A DNA stretch of 64,000 bases from Nitzschia sp. DOCU1 (GCA_951394045.1 OX595990.1:496001-560000); one strand, 5' to 3'; positions 48,025 to 58,880 are shown, counted from the first letter of the stretch. Translations and numbers: made by a program. Notes: generated by a model not told the origin, from the sequence alone.

Positions 48025-50982
48025 TTATACTAGAGTGCCTACTCGGTCCTCAAAAGAGTCCCCTGAGGTCAGGCTGGTACCCGCATACATCTTCGCCAGG
48101 TTAGACAGCTCGTCGACCATGCGATCGATAAAATGGTCCGTCGCCATGGTTGGACTGACCAAGATTTCATCCAAATCATCATTGGCAATATACACGGGAG
48201 TATACTGGAACCCAGAGTTTGTGGTGCAGCACGTAGCAATCTTTTTTGCAACATTGCCACAACCTCCTTCCTCGCCCGTTTTCACCAAGTGAATCATACG
48301 GCCCGGTGGATACAAGCGGATGCTACGGGCCGAACCACGGGTTCGCTTCCGTTCTTCCTGGATGCACCAAAACTCTCGGAGCTGTTGATAGTAGGTTGTT
48401 TGATACGGCGAATTGGAAGAGGGGGCTCCGGATAGAGAGGCCCCGGAAGTTGCTGCTGCCTCCAACATCTCGTCTTCTTCTTCAAATAACCACTCATCGA
48501 TCAGAACTGTCAAATCTTCCAAGTCTTGGGCTGCATTGTCAGAAGACGCGCCCGAACAGCAAGCTCGCCGCGAGTGGCCCGTCCAAAAACTTTGCACCAC
48601 CTGGTATTTGGGCACCTTCAGTCGCCCCACCAATTCCAGCACTTCGTTGCGCAGCCGTTCCAAGGCCAGGACAGAAAGTCGAGGAACAATATCGGAATCC
48701 AAAATGTACGATGTTGCCCATGATTCGCACTTCGTGGCCAATCCCCATGTCATCGTACATCCCGGCGGTGAAAAGTTGAAAACTTTCAATGAAGGAAACC
48801 GCGATTGCAGCATGTACCCTAGTAGCGTGCATACCCCGGCTCCCAGTGAATGCCCGACTAGACGCAAATGGTATTCTGGATAGTCGTTCCGAAGCAATTG
48901 ATCCAGCAAGCCATGGTGTTGCAGATCAGCATAGACGTTTCTCGCCGACGCCACCACTCCTGCATGGCAGTATTGATCTTCATCAACGTCAAAGCCATGT
49001 TCTTGTGCCAGCTTTTTGACACACTCGGGATCCATGTGTACATCAGTCACCAAATCATCCAGGCTGAGACTGCCCCGCACACTCACCACAACTGACTGCG
49101 TGGCATGATCCAACAAAATACAGTAGGGAACCAACGAAAAACGATTGACAAATTGAGCATACATCAAGTCCGCTTCGGGAAGACCTGCAACCAATAGAAG
49201 AGATTGCTTGTGCCAGCCGCACAGATTGTCGCCAATCGTCGCGCCTCTCGAATCCAATAACGAGGATCGACTGGCGGGAAGACCAGAGGACATGGTCGTC
49301 CCCGTGGATACTACCGTTGCTGGATCCGTTTCTGTGGTCGTGGCTCGGCTGCCACAACGCCGACACAAGTGACAAGAACGACATAGCAGTCGTGGCACAC
49401 CAGTCACGGGATGGACGAATAAATAGAGCATCCACGTATAAATACTCAGAGCATACTTGGCCATTCTGGCTCCTTCTTGCATTCGTAGCAGATCCACTGG
49501 ATTGTGAGGGTTCAGAACGGCCCGAGTCTGTGTGGAATAGTAGGGTGGACAAGTAGGACCATATGGCGATCGTCGTCCGGGTGGCGAACGTGGCTCTGTT
49601 CCCTCTTCTTCGAGTCGTCGATAGATAACTTGGGTCGAAGGGACGGTTCCGGGAAGGCTTTGTGCCGTAGGGACGAGTCGAGTCGTTTCTGGGAGGTCCA
49701 TGGAAGTGTTGTTGGTTGTCCCACCCGCGGTGGAGCTACTTGACGTAGACGACGAGGAGACGAAAGCTCGATTCTTGAGCCCACCGGGGCTCAGTGATGC
49801 AGGTGACGCTGCAGTTCCAGTTCGGCGTAAATCGTTCGAACTGCCCACCCGTGATCTCAATGTCGATGGAGATTTCGTGCTCATGGTAGGTACGTCACTA
49901 ACGCTTCGGGTCAAGTGCCGATCTACATCATCAGCATTACCCGAATCATGGAATCCATCCGTAAGTAGATTCCGTCTTGTGTCTGCGAAACGTTGCATCA
50001 AATGCAGTTGTGATTGGCTCGAAAGGACCACTTGTACCCGTGCCTGTAGAATTCGTTGTCGTTGGAGTCGTTGCAGTACCAGCAATCCTGTCACTAGATC
50101 CGTAGGAACTACGTCCAGGGTCCCTCGTGTCTCCAAGTAGTCGGCTAGTGCTTGAGATAATTGCTTGTAGTAGGGCACACCATTCGGACTGTTGTTCCTC
50201 ATAAAATCTTGTCCCCCAAAAAGAAAACATGTGCTCATGGACAAGCACTGACACATCCAGTGGCATCGATCGGCCCACAATTCTTCCGTGAATTCGTGGT
50301 GGTCATGCGACGCATGCTGGTCCACCGATTGGGAATGCATCCGGTCCACTTGGACTAGACGCGCCCAAAATGCAACAGCCAAAAGAATTTCAGATATCTG
50401 AGACAGGGGCAGTAAGATATTGGCAATCCACCAGGAATTCGTTCCTATCCAATGGACCGTTAGAGGATACTGTATAGTATCGTCATTTTGCTGCTCTAGT
50501 TCGCTCCGGCAATTCACAAAAAGGGAGTAAAAGCTCATGGAAGATGCCCACGTAGCAACTATCAACACCAGTAGTGTGGTAAACACAAGTAGTTTGCACT
50601 CGAGCAAACTTTCCACTCGAGAAGTTCGTGGCTGTCGATGCAAGGTGGGGGTCCCCTGTCCCGACCACCACCATAGTCGATATTCTAGCGATATTGATGC
50701 GACTCCAAATAAGGCTGTGGCCAGCAAGTACATGCTGGATAAGAGGGGAAAGAAGTGCGAGTGCCGGCAAAACTTGGAATCACTGGGATCCACCAACATA
50801 AACTCTAGCAGGTAATTGTTGGAATGACTTGATAGTGCCGCTTCTTTCACCAGATAATAACACTGCGGAAGGACAAACAAGGTGCCCTGGACCACTCGTG
50901 CCAGTACGGTAAACAACGCGGGGACCTGCAAGTCGTCCCCACCAAATACCGTCCTCTTTTGAAAGATGTGAATGGCGGGCAT
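48025..50982 (-). CDS. Diacylglycerol-lipase-like class 3 lipase
   Basis: 985 residues from the ATG at 50982; two codons further up there is only a TTG. The N-terminal quarter has four membrane segments (VLARVVQGTLFVLPQCYYLV; LSSMYLLATALFGVASISLE; LLVFTTLLVLIVATWASSM; IANILLPLSQISEILLAVAF), as in animal DAG lipases alpha and beta. A long Ser/Thr-rich linker follows. The alpha/beta-hydrolase domain has YCILLDHATQSVVVSVRGSL and LRLVGHSLGAGVCTLLGYML (nucleophile Ser712), SYILDSDIVPRLSVLALERL (Asp) and YPPGRMIHLVKTGEEG (His), completing the triad in DAGL order. A Cys-rich block (LCRSCHLCRRC) sits before the catalytic core. It probably hydrolyses diacylglycerol at sn-1 at the plasma membrane. No C-terminal regulatory tail is present. 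Confidence 0.9.
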   Translation of the reverse strand: MPAIHIFQKRTVFGGDDLQVPALFTVLARVVQGTLFVLPQCYYLVKEAALSSHSNNYLLEFMLVDPSDSKFCRHSHFFPLLSSMYLLATALFGVASISLEYRLWWWSGQGTPTLHRQPRTSRVESLLECKLLVFTTLLVLIVATWASSMSFYSLFVNCRSELEQQNDDTIQYPLTVHWIGTNSWWIANILLPLSQISEILLAVAFWARLVQVDRMHSQSVDQHASHDHHEFTEELWADRCHWMCQCLSMSTCFLFGGQDFMRNNSPNGVPYYKQLSQALADYLETRGTLDVVPTDLVTGLLVLQRLQRQRILQARVQVVLSSQSQLHLMQRFADTRRNLLTDGFHDSGNADDVDRHLTRSVSDVPTMSTKSPSTLRSRVGSSNDLRRTGTAASPASLSPGGLKNRAFVSSSSTSSSSTAGGTTNNTSMDLPETTRLVPTAQSLPGTVPSTQVIYRRLEEEGTEPRSPPGRRSPYGPTCPPYYSTQTRAVLNPHNPVDLLRMQEGARMAKYALSIYTWMLYLFVHPVTGVPRLLCRSCHLCRRCGSRATTTETDPATVVSTGTTMSSGLPASRSSLLDSRGATIGDNLCGWHKQSLLLVAGLPEADLMYAQFVNRFSLVPYCILLDHATQSVVVSVRGSLSLDDLVTDVHMDPECVKKLAQEHGFDVDEDQYCHAGVVASARNVYADLQHHGLLDQLLRNDYPEYHLRLVGHSLGAGVCTLLGYMLQSRFPSLKVFNFSPPGCTMTWGLATKCESWATSYILDSDIVPRLSVLALERLRNEVLELVGRLKVPKYQVVQSFWTGHSRRACCSGASSDNAAQDLEDLTVLIDEWLFEEEDEMLEAAATSGASLSGAPSSNSPYQTTYYQQLREFWCIQEERKRTRGSARSIRLYPPGRMIHLVKTGEEGGCGNVAKKIATCCTTNSGFQYTPVYIANDDLDEILVSPTMATDHFIDRMVDELSNLAKMYAGTSLTSGDSFEDRVGTLV

Positions 50983-51564
50983 TTTCAAAGATGTAATCTA
51001 GCTAGCAACTATCGAAGCATGGCCATACTGTAAAGCAGTTTTTGGGAGGGATAATGGGGCCAGATAGCAACGTGATGCTATTGGAAATGATGTTGAGGTT
51101 TCGTTGACATCACGCCACATAACTCCCCCCCCCCCCCCCACCCACCGCCATCGTCGTCGTCGTTCGCTTTCTGTGTGCAGTGCCGCCACGAACCAAACAA
51201 CCGAAGTATCGCGCGCGCAAGACTTGCATTGGACCAGTCCGACCAATTCGTTGAAAATGATCGATCTTAGTACATGAGTATTACATAAACGAAGAGCGTT
51301 AAATGAATCATACCTGCGACACAAAATCATTATAGCCTCATGATGTTGCCATTTTAACGGCATGTCGTTGCTACGTGGGATGTGGGGTCTCACATTTTTC
51401 CGTGACGACAACATGAACAAGCCAAGACAAAGCAGCAAGAGCAAAAGCGATCACACCATAGCTTTCCGATTCCACAACTACAACGTAGTAGAGAAGAGAC
51501 TTCTCCACTTGACGCATTTGAGCTTTCACTAGCATTTTTCTTCTCGGTACTCTTCGGTTTCGTC
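50983..51564. promoter_or_regulatory. Divergent promoter region with poly-C tract
   Basis: Between the lipase gene (minus) and the kinase-like gene (plus). 51125-51139 is a run of 15 C followed by ACCCACCG, a likely slippage site. No gene seen. Confidence 0.45.
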
Positions 51565-53304
51565 ATGGTTGCGGTTTCTCCCCCTTCGCATTCCAAGAAG
51601 AGGCGCCGATGGCCGATCGCTATTTTGTCGTGTGGAGGTACCATCAAGCCCCAGACCCTGTTTATGGTGACGGTGGGCATGTCAGTATTGTTTCTTTTGA
51701 GTCTAGAGCCCATGATAGTATACGAAAACGACTTTTCTACGTACATGAGGACCATGCAGGAATTCACGCCCTTTATCCCAAAAGCTCCAATCCGGCCTCG
51801 ACGAACGACGCCGTCGCGCTATGGCATGGTGCCGAAAACTTCGCTTCGTACCCCAATCCTGCATCCAGTCGATATAATGCAACTGGAAACCTATGAGGGG
51901 AGCCAACAACAACTACGGCACAATGTAGAAACGAATACAATCAACAAAGAGTCAATCATCACACAGGAGCAAGCCTTCAATTCCCAACCACATGCAACGA
52001 CGGCAGCTCGGTCGGAGCAAGACTCTAGTATTCGTACCATTTCTGTTGATCTACAATCTTCTGCTAAATACACTTCATTGCAGCATCCTCGGGTGGTTTC
52101 TTTGGTCGATTTCGATGGAATTTCATGGTCCCAATGGACAACGGCTTCTCCTTCTGCGGTCAAACTTCCCGAACAGTCAATCTCGCTTGAGCTTGCGATC
52201 GAAGATGTAGCCTCCACTGAGCAAAATGTTACTCGCACACCAACGCTACCTTTTGAACGACCGTTCTTGGAAGAATGCGAGCCGATACGGAATCCTCAGG
52301 TGCACTCGACTTGCAATTTTGTTCACGAACTGACGATGGAGAGCGACGCCATTTCCCTTTTGAGTGCCAAAGGATCTTGGAGGACAGCATGGACTGTATT
52401 CAACGACACAGCTGTACTCAAGGTGCTACAATATCAACGGGCCTTTGATCAAGAAGCATATCAACGTCATGCTTTGGATGCTATTGTGAGTGATCTCTTG
52501 ACTGCCAGTCCCTACGTGATCGACGCTTATGGTTTTTGTGGACAGTCTATTTTACAAGAATGGGCTCCCAGCAGTGGTCGAGATTTAGTCAAGTCGTATG
52601 ATATCGGTAATCGACAACGACTGAAGATTGCTCGAGACTTGGCGAGAGGACTAGCCGATTTGCAAGCCCTGCAACGGATTCCTCACGACTCATTCATCGA
52701 TGACAGGAATGGTACCCAGCCCAATCTGACAACTTGGAAGATCCCACCACCTCCACCAACTGTCTTTTCTCACAATGACATCAACATTGCCAATACGATT
52801 AAGGCGGATGGCCAAGTCAAATGGAATGATTTTAACATTGGCGTACTGCTGCGAAGCCGCATAGGCAGTAATTTCACTGAAGACTGTGGAGCTCCCGTCA
52901 AGTTTCAGGCTGACTTGTGGCGATCCCCCGAAGAAGTCCGTAATCAAAGTTACGTCAAACTTCAATACACGGACATGTATGGTTTTGGCAACATCTTGTA
53001 TCAAGTCATGAGTCGGCATCAACCTTGGACGCACAGGGAACCAGAGGGGCAATTGACAGTCGCTCAAGTGGCAGATCGTAAACGCGAAGGCCGACTGCCC
53101 ACTTTCCCCGAAAAGATTCTGAATAGTACCAACAAGGATATTCAAATTATGCTGGCAGCCACCATGTCGTGCTATCATCCCGTACCGTCCAAGCGCTTGA
53201 CGGCATATGAAATGGCACATGCCTTGAGCTACCTGTATGATCGGCGGCAGCACAAAGTAGCTGTACCATCTGAGATGCTGCGAGATATCTTTTTTCGGCG
53301 ATAA
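51565..53304 (+). CDS. Type II membrane protein with lumenal protein-kinase-like domain
   Basis: 579 residues. Short basic cytosolic start (SKKRRRWPIA), signal anchor (LFMVTVGMSVLFLLSLEPMI, about 32-51), a 190-residue stem rich in Thr/Ser, then a kinase-like fold in the secretory lumen. Key residues are present in altered context: AVLKVLQ with Lys286 (strand 3), SHNDINIANT with His403-Asn-Asp405 and the paired Asn in place of HRD, and WNDFNIG with Asp422 in place of DFG. QADLWRSPEEVRNQSYVKLQ replaces the APE region, and DMYGFGNILYQVMSRHQPW is the F-helix block. Six or more N-glycosylation sequons and Cys pairs support a lumenal location. It may phosphorylate secreted proteins or glycans, or be a pseudokinase. 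Relatives are common in diatoms but not characterised to my knowledge. Confidence 0.8.
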   Translation: MVAVSPPSHSKKRRRWPIAILSCGGTIKPQTLFMVTVGMSVLFLLSLEPMIVYENDFSTYMRTMQEFTPFIPKAPIRPRRTTPSRYGMVPKTSLRTPILHPVDIMQLETYEGSQQQLRHNVETNTINKESIITQEQAFNSQPHATTAARSEQDSSIRTISVDLQSSAKYTSLQHPRVVSLVDFDGISWSQWTTASPSAVKLPEQSISLELAIEDVASTEQNVTRTPTLPFERPFLEECEPIRNPQVHSTCNFVHELTMESDAISLLSAKGSWRTAWTVFNDTAVLKVLQYQRAFDQEAYQRHALDAIVSDLLTASPYVIDAYGFCGQSILQEWAPSSGRDLVKSYDIGNRQRLKIARDLARGLADLQALQRIPHDSFIDDRNGTQPNLTTWKIPPPPPTVFSHNDINIANTIKADGQVKWNDFNIGVLLRSRIGSNFTEDCGAPVKFQADLWRSPEEVRNQSYVKLQYTDMYGFGNILYQVMSRHQPWTHREPEGQLTVAQVADRKREGRLPTFPEKILNSTNKDIQIMLAATMSCYHPVPSKRLTAYEMAHALSYLYDRRQHKVAVPSEMLRDIFFRR

Positions 53305-53862
53305 TGATATAGACACGCGCTGCTCTGAAAAAGATCAGTATTAGACTCGGTCATCCCCCCTTTTCATCCTTTGGCGTAAAGTGCGAGATCCAGAGACATT
53401 CCTCGGTCAGAACCACCATCCACTGCACAAGCCGGAACTTGACAGGAACATAGAACTGCTCCGTCTCGGTAAGGATAGAAGAAGGTTTTTCTCATCTTGA
53501 GTGTAAGTTGTGTATGTTGCATTGAAAGTGATTCTGCGACAACTGTGCCTTCGAAGTCAGCCTCATTTTTTCAGTCGGCGTCGGTGGCAAATCTTTGCTG
53601 GGTGGAGATCGGCGGGCGGCCAGAATACGTCACTCGGCAAGGCGCTTCGCTACCACAAGTTTTCCTACGTGGATTCTACGCACACGTCAGACCTCTTCGA
53701 CCTCGAGGTCTGAAACTTTTGAACGTCATAGGCAACGCATTTATCTTTGGCGACGCATGGATTCAGATCGTCAGATGGCACTTTCGACGACGGCCAAGAC
53801 AGAAGGAACGTCGTTCATGAGCCGTCCATTTTAACCAGACCAAGGTTTCAAAACTATCGATC
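53305..53862. other. Promoter region of the ATP sulfurylase gene
   Basis: No supported gene; a 107-codon frame at 53497-53820 lacks protein-like character. ACGTCA, the reverse of the TGACGT core, occurs at about 53684. Confidence 0.4.
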
Positions 53863-55348
53863 ATGAGAATCTTGTTTGTCGCCGCCTGCCTAGCCGCATC
53901 GGCTTCGGCCTTTACCGCCATGGCGCCCCGGGGGGTTGCACAAAAGATGAGCGCTGGAGTTGCCCACTTTGAGACGTAAGTGCCAATGAATTTGTCGTGA
54001 TATCGGATACTTGATCGAAGGAAATCTATCGTCGACACATCCAAACCGATCATAGATCTTACAACGACAGATTGTGCGTCTCATGCCTATTCTTTTTATT
54101 CTGTAATATCTAGATCTTTGATGGCTGCCAAGCAAGTTCCCCATGGAGGTACTTTGGTAGACCTAATGGTCAAGTCAGATGCCGACAAGAAGGCTGCCAT
54201 TGCCAAGGCCACTGTCGAAATCGAGGCTTCGGAACGCCAATTGTGCGATGTCGAGTTGATCATGAATGGTGGGTTCTCTCCGTTGACCGGATTCATGGAC
54301 GAAGCTACCTACAATAGTGTTGTAGATACTATGGCACTTCCTGATGGCACCATTTTCGGCCTCCCCGTCGTTTTCGACACGAATAGCGAGGACTTGAAAC
54401 CTGGTATGACGGCTCTGCTCAAGCAGGGAGATCGCCCCATTGCCACCGTTGAATTCACCGACAAATTTCTTCCCAATAAGGTTAAGGAGTGCAAGGAATG
54501 TTACGGAACTTCGGAATTGGAACACCCTGGTACCCTGATGGTTGCGACTGAGCGAGGAAAATACTACATGGGAGGAAAGGTCACTGGTTTGAACTTCCCC
54601 GTCCGTGATTTCCCCTGTAAGACTCCTGCCGAGGTTCGCGCCGAACTTCCTGACGACAAGGATGTCGTTGCCTTCCAATGCCGTAACCCTGTCCACCGTG
54701 CCCACTACGAACTTTTCACACGTGCTTTGGACGATCCTTTGGTTGGTGAGGGCGGTATTGTGCTTGTTCACCCCACTTGCGGCCCCACTCAGGTAAGAGT
54801 GGAATGTTTTTTCTTGAGCTGAGATACCGTTCATTATTTTGTACTCACAACTTGTTCACTATTTCTTTCAGGCTGATGATATTCCCGGAACCGTCCGATA
54901 CAAGACCTACGAGGTTTTGAAGGAAGAAACCAAAAACCCTCGCGTCCTTTGGGAATACTTGCCTTACTCCATGCACATGGCCGGTCCCCGCGAAGCCATC
55001 CAACACATGATCATCCGTAAGAACTTTGGGTGCACTCACTTTATCATCGGGCGTGATATGGCTGGATCCAAGTCGAGCCTGACTGGTGAAGATTATTACG
55101 GCGCGTATGATGCTCAAGATACCGCCATTGCCAACGCCGAAAAGGTGGGTGTCACTCCTGTTCCGTCATTGAATCTGGTTTTCACCGAAGAGGCGGGATA
55201 TGTCACGGCGGAGGAAGCCAAGGAAAAGGGACTTCATGTCATGAACCTTTCGGGAACCAAGTTCCGAAAAATGCTTCGAGGCGGCGAAGACATTCCCGAA
55301 TGGTTTGCATTCAAGAGTGTCGTTTCGGTCTTGCGAGAAAACATCTAG
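53863..55348 (+). CDS. sat: Plastid ATP sulfurylase (sulfate adenylyltransferase)
   Basis: Three exons: 53863-53975, 54114-54792 and 54872-55348, with introns of 138 and 79 nt (GTAAGT...ATATCTAG; GTAAGA...TTTCAG). 422 residues. Exon 1 supplies a bipartite plastid signal: MRILFVAACLAASASAFTAM, with ASA-F at the cleavage site and a basic, Ser-containing transit part. The enzyme follows: SLMAAKQVPHGGTLVDLMV at its start, GGFSPLTGFMDEATYNSVVD, the nucleotide-binding VAFQCRNPVHRAHYEL (Gln226 to His), IIGRDMAGSKSS where many homologues have GRDHAG, and FRKMLRGGEDIPEWF near the end. It catalyses ATP + sulfate to adenylyl sulfate and diphosphate, the entry step of sulfate assimilation. No APS-kinase domain is fused. 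The exon-1 splice restores frame exactly, so the model is strong. Confidence 0.95.
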
Positions 55349-55819
55349 ACGCTTTCTTGATTCTGTGTCCTTTGCTGTTTCTCAACGCTACCTAAGGTTT
55401 CAGGGCAAACTACTAGTTAGAGATTGAAACATGCGATAAGAAATCTAATTTATGTTGGTTTCATTCGTTGTTGTCGTACTGTAGCGTCTCGAGAATCGAC
55501 TGCTAGTTATTGTCGTCAAAGATGAAAGAGGCACAATACTTGCCTCCACGGTCTGTCCTCATACCGGTATCGGAAGGCCCGATCCGTTGCGATTGGATCT
55601 TCAATGACGCATCGGTCCGTCCACCACCCGTCTCATCTCGCGCGTTGCCCTTGGCAGCTTTTTTCCTTTGTGATGCCAACAAAATTGATGATCGACATGC
55701 TGTCAAATGCATGACTGCAGCGCCCCGATCTTGAAGGTCGACGTTGATGGTGCAGACCATCCTTTCACATCATTTGTGAGCTTGATATCAATTTGGACTG
55801 GACTAGAGAGGTCGCGACA
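55349..55819. other. Intergenic, no gene seen
   Basis: Between two plus-strand genes. A minus-strand frame at 55503-55760 has no protein-like features. Confidence 0.45.
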
Positions 55820-57127
55820 ATGAGATACAATCCTTCTCTAATCGCTCTGATAGCATGGGGCTTTTCATTGCAGACGGTGTTGGCAGCCTGCCGCCCCACG
55901 CAGTCGCAATTGAACTCAAATGCCCTTTGTTCAAAAACTGGGCGAAGACGCGGCGTGACTTATGCGAGTCTTCTTCCCATTAGAGGTGGAGGGAAAAATG
56001 ATGCATCGTCGGTGTCGGTGTCCCCAGACCAAACTTTGCCAGCAGGCATTGCAGGTGCGTCTTTGACGGCGTTTCGAGCCCCATCGGTGCCAATAAACAC
56101 CAGAGACACTAACGAAACCCACGACAACGAAATAGAGGAAACGCCAGACACTGAAGCGTCCCATACAGACGAATCTGCTTCCGTCGATTTATCAATTCCA
56201 TCCCCGTCTCCGTCGATGCTTGCCAAACGACTCGCCAACATTGGAGAACGAACTGTGCCCGCTCTCCTTATGCTTGCCGGCGTTGGATCGATAGCAAAAT
56301 ATCTCAAAGAGGACGGACTGATTGGACTGACGCTGCTATTGCAAGTAGGAATGTATCAGGAAACAACTCGAATGGTGGGGGGCGATTTTCCTCACGTTTT
56401 TTACAAGTGGTGGTGGTTCATTACAGCTAGTATCGCTCTGAATGCCCCGAGAATTCTATCCTGGGCAACCAAAGAAATTGCTGCGTCCGTTTTGGGAATG
56501 ACTTTATTTGGTATTGTTTCTGTAATTGTTCGTTTCAATTGGAAAGGAGCTGAAGTCGACGAGTTTCGTGACTTTATTCGTCAAGGTGCAGTGTCCTTCT
56601 TGGCATCGGTACGTTGTGCGCAATTTCATCTGCATTGTATTGGTTGCTGGTTTTCTAAACTACCCCATCACATTTTCTTGGTGTCATAGCTGTTGGTGAT
56701 GCTTCCATCTTCGTATTGGATCGCTACCTTGGAGGAGTTTGGGATGAAAATGGTGGCTTTACCGGTCGCGCTGGTGATCATCAACGATACCATGGCGTAC
56801 TTCTTTGGAATTGCGTTTGGGAGGCACAAACTTCTTCCTGTCATTTCTCCTAGCAAAACGTGGGAGGGTTTCTTAGGAGCAGCCGCGTCGACAGCCGTCG
56901 CGGCCCACTATCTTTTGGAGTCCAGACAAGACGCGCTGGTATTGTCAGTCGCCGTTTCGATCATTGGACCCTTTGGAGGATTTCTGGCGTCTATGATCAA
57001 AAGAGCCTATGTCCAAAAGGATTTCGGAACTCTCTTCCCCGGTCATGGGGGGTTAGTAGATCGGCTGGACTGTCATTTGATCCTGGCGCCGATTGTCTTT
57101 ATGTACCTGTCGATGACCAGCAAATAG
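55820..57127 (+). CDS. CDS: CDP-diacylglycerol synthase (phosphatidate cytidylyltransferase)
   Basis: Exons 55820-56608 and 56690-57127, intron 81 nt (GTACGT...GTGTCATAG), phase 0, 408 residues. The ATG at 55820 starts a signal peptide (MRYNPSLIALIAWGFSLQTV); an IRGGG motif follows, so entry into the ER or an organelle is likely. After an acidic, Ser-rich region the multi-pass enzyme begins (ERTVPALLMLAGVGSIAKYL). Diagnostic blocks: INDTMAYFFGIAFGRHKLLP, SPSKTWEGFLGA, and the family signature SMIKRAYVQKDFGTLFPGHG followed by GLVDRLDC. It converts phosphatidate and CTP to CDP-diacylglycerol, precursor of phosphatidylinositol, phosphatidylglycerol and cardiolipin. The long N-terminal extension is atypical of the yeast enzyme. 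Confidence 0.95.
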
Positions 57128-57379
57128 TAGTCGTAGGAGTTCAGATACCCCAACTACTTTAGGACGGTTGTGAGAGTACGCTGCTACATTCAATATCATG
57201 GATACCGGTAGTTTGGCTCTTATGATTTTCAACAATCTTTTCTGTCTCTACTAGCTTGTACTAGTTTCCAGAAACCGAACTTTTGGACGTGCGGATATTC
57301 GCTAGCTAGCAGTTACTACCGGTAGTATCAGTTCCTATCACAAGCAGCTTCCAAGTGGCACCACTGCTCGACGTTCAAC

Positions 57380-57667
57380 ATGGGGGAGAGGTCCAAAACC
57401 CAGCGAGGGAAATCCCCGAACCCGAATGTCGACCGATGCACAAACATTGTGGATGTGCATCTAAAATCGCATTTAACGAGCCCTTTGTGGCAGGCACAAG
57501 GATGCCCTCGGGATTCTCGAAAAGGGCTTGCATCATGGATCTCTATTGGCATTTTTCTTTTAGTCGCAGTAGTCTATTTTCTTGAAGCTACTACACGGAA
57601 GGCGATCAGCACAGCTACCTGGTACGTCGACGAAGGGACTGGGCGTAGCGGTCAACAGCTCCGATAG
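57380..57667 (+). CDS. Small single-TM protein, tentative
   Basis: 95 codons from an ATG (MGERSKTQRGKSPNP). A basic, Cys-containing N-terminal half is followed by one strong membrane segment (LASWISIGIFLLVAVVYFLE) and a short tail. No family recognised; it sits in a 620-bp spacer between converging genes, which lowers confidence. Confidence 0.4.
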   Translation: MGERSKTQRGKSPNPNVDRCTNIVDVHLKSHLTSPLWQAQGCPRDSRKGLASWISIGIFLLVAVVYFLEATTRKAISTATWYVDEGTGRSGQQLR

Positions 57668-57751
57668 CGACTGTTGCTAGAAGAAGAAAGACTAAGGGAT
57701 TGCAGTGGAAAATTGTTTTTAGTATCAAAATTGTTTTTCTGCATCCTTCTA

Positions 57752-58441
57752 CTACGCTGCCGGAGCGGAAGAAGAGATGCCTATAAGTGGCATGACATTG
57801 CGAAAGAAACCATCAAAGTTTTCAATCTTTGCAGCTTCACCGCAGTCCACCACGTATAGTATCGTTGATAGCAAATGCTGAAAGCACATTTCTGCTCTCT
57901 GCTCATCCCCAATAACGTGGTGGATGTGGCCCAAGTTGGATGCAATAGCCATGGTGTGAAGAAGGGAAACTTCAATCTCCTGGCTGGACAGGATATGGTG
58001 AGCGTGCTCATAGAGCGTCAACGCCTTATCGAGGTATGCGTTCCTCAGGTGCTCCTCGTCTTCGTCCATTGCCCTTAGATGATATGACAGGGCAAGGTTG
58101 TAAAGGATGGCATATGAAAGCAGCTCACATTTGTCAAGCTCGGAACGAGGTAATCTGGAAGACATGTAGATTGGGTCACGGAATATGGAGCTCGAGCAGA
58201 AGCCACCATCCTCTACTGTTCGTTCAAACGAGGCGGATAGTGTTGAACAAACGAAATCGCAAGTGAAGCCATTCGGTAACTTCGTCTCCTCCTTGTCAGG
58301 AACGTCACAAATCATGGCATCACCAGACATGATGAGTTTCACCAGTTTCAGAGCTTTCGTCAGAGTAGTGATAGCACTATCATATTGCTTGGCTTCTATG
58401 CTTCTAGCAGCCGCGTTGTTCATTTGTGACGGATGAGTCAT
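57752..58441 (-). CDS. TPR-like APAA-family protein (copy C)
   Basis: Start at 58441 (MTHPSQMNNAAARSIEAKQY), where TPR similarity begins; the frame is open for 69 codons more upstream without similarity. 229 residues, the shortest of the three copies because the variable insert is small. Blocks: QYDSAITTLTKALKLVKLI, then LLSYAILYNLALSYHLRAMD, YLDKALTLYEHAHHILSS, TMAIASNLGHIHHVIGDEQR, EMCFQHLLSTILYVVDCG, IENFDGFFRNVMPLIGISSS and the end APAA. This copy shows the TPR pattern most clearly (YNLALSYHL, SNLGHIHHVIGD). No signal peptide. Function unknown. Confidence 0.85.
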   Translation of the reverse strand: MTHPSQMNNAAARSIEAKQYDSAITTLTKALKLVKLIMSGDAMICDVPDKEETKLPNGFTCDFVCSTLSASFERTVEDGGFCSSSIFRDPIYMSSRLPRSELDKCELLSYAILYNLALSYHLRAMDEDEEHLRNAYLDKALTLYEHAHHILSSQEIEVSLLHTMAIASNLGHIHHVIGDEQRAEMCFQHLLSTILYVVDCGEAAKIENFDGFFRNVMPLIGISSSAPAA

Positions 58442-58880
58442 GGTGAAAGTAAAGCCAAGGTGTGTTTTTCTATCGGAACAAATTATGTGATGAGAGAGTA
58501 ATAATACACGGTATTTTGTGTGTGAGGAGAAAAGGTAAATATTTCTTCGCTTCCAAACCTTCGCAACGTTTTTTGGCTCCAAGTGTGGCTTGTAGAAAAA
58601 TGTGTAGACCAGGTACCAGATTGTTGACTGTGCGGGTTTTCGCTTCAATCAAAGAACCACTCGTCAGATTCCCGACGCGGCGGATGAGGTTCGATTTTGT
58701 TCAAGGTTGTCAAGAAAGGATGGTGCAATTGGCGCTTTTTGTTCCCTTCTTCAAGTGAAAGTAATAGCCTGGTCATTTATTGAAGAGAACCAGAATTGGA
58801 GATTGCGACTCGATCATTTATGATATCATGAACCCGAAGAGTCTTGACAATCTCTTGCCAGGCGAGAGAATACAAAAGAT
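58442..58880. promoter_or_regulatory. Promoter side of APAA copy C
   Basis: No gene seen. The adjacent tiny gene ends at 58881 on the same strand. Confidence 0.35.

Noticed and set aside
53497..53820. 107-codon plus-strand frame before the ATP sulfurylase gene
   Set aside because: Cys/Arg-rich chance frame in a promoter; ends just before the real start.
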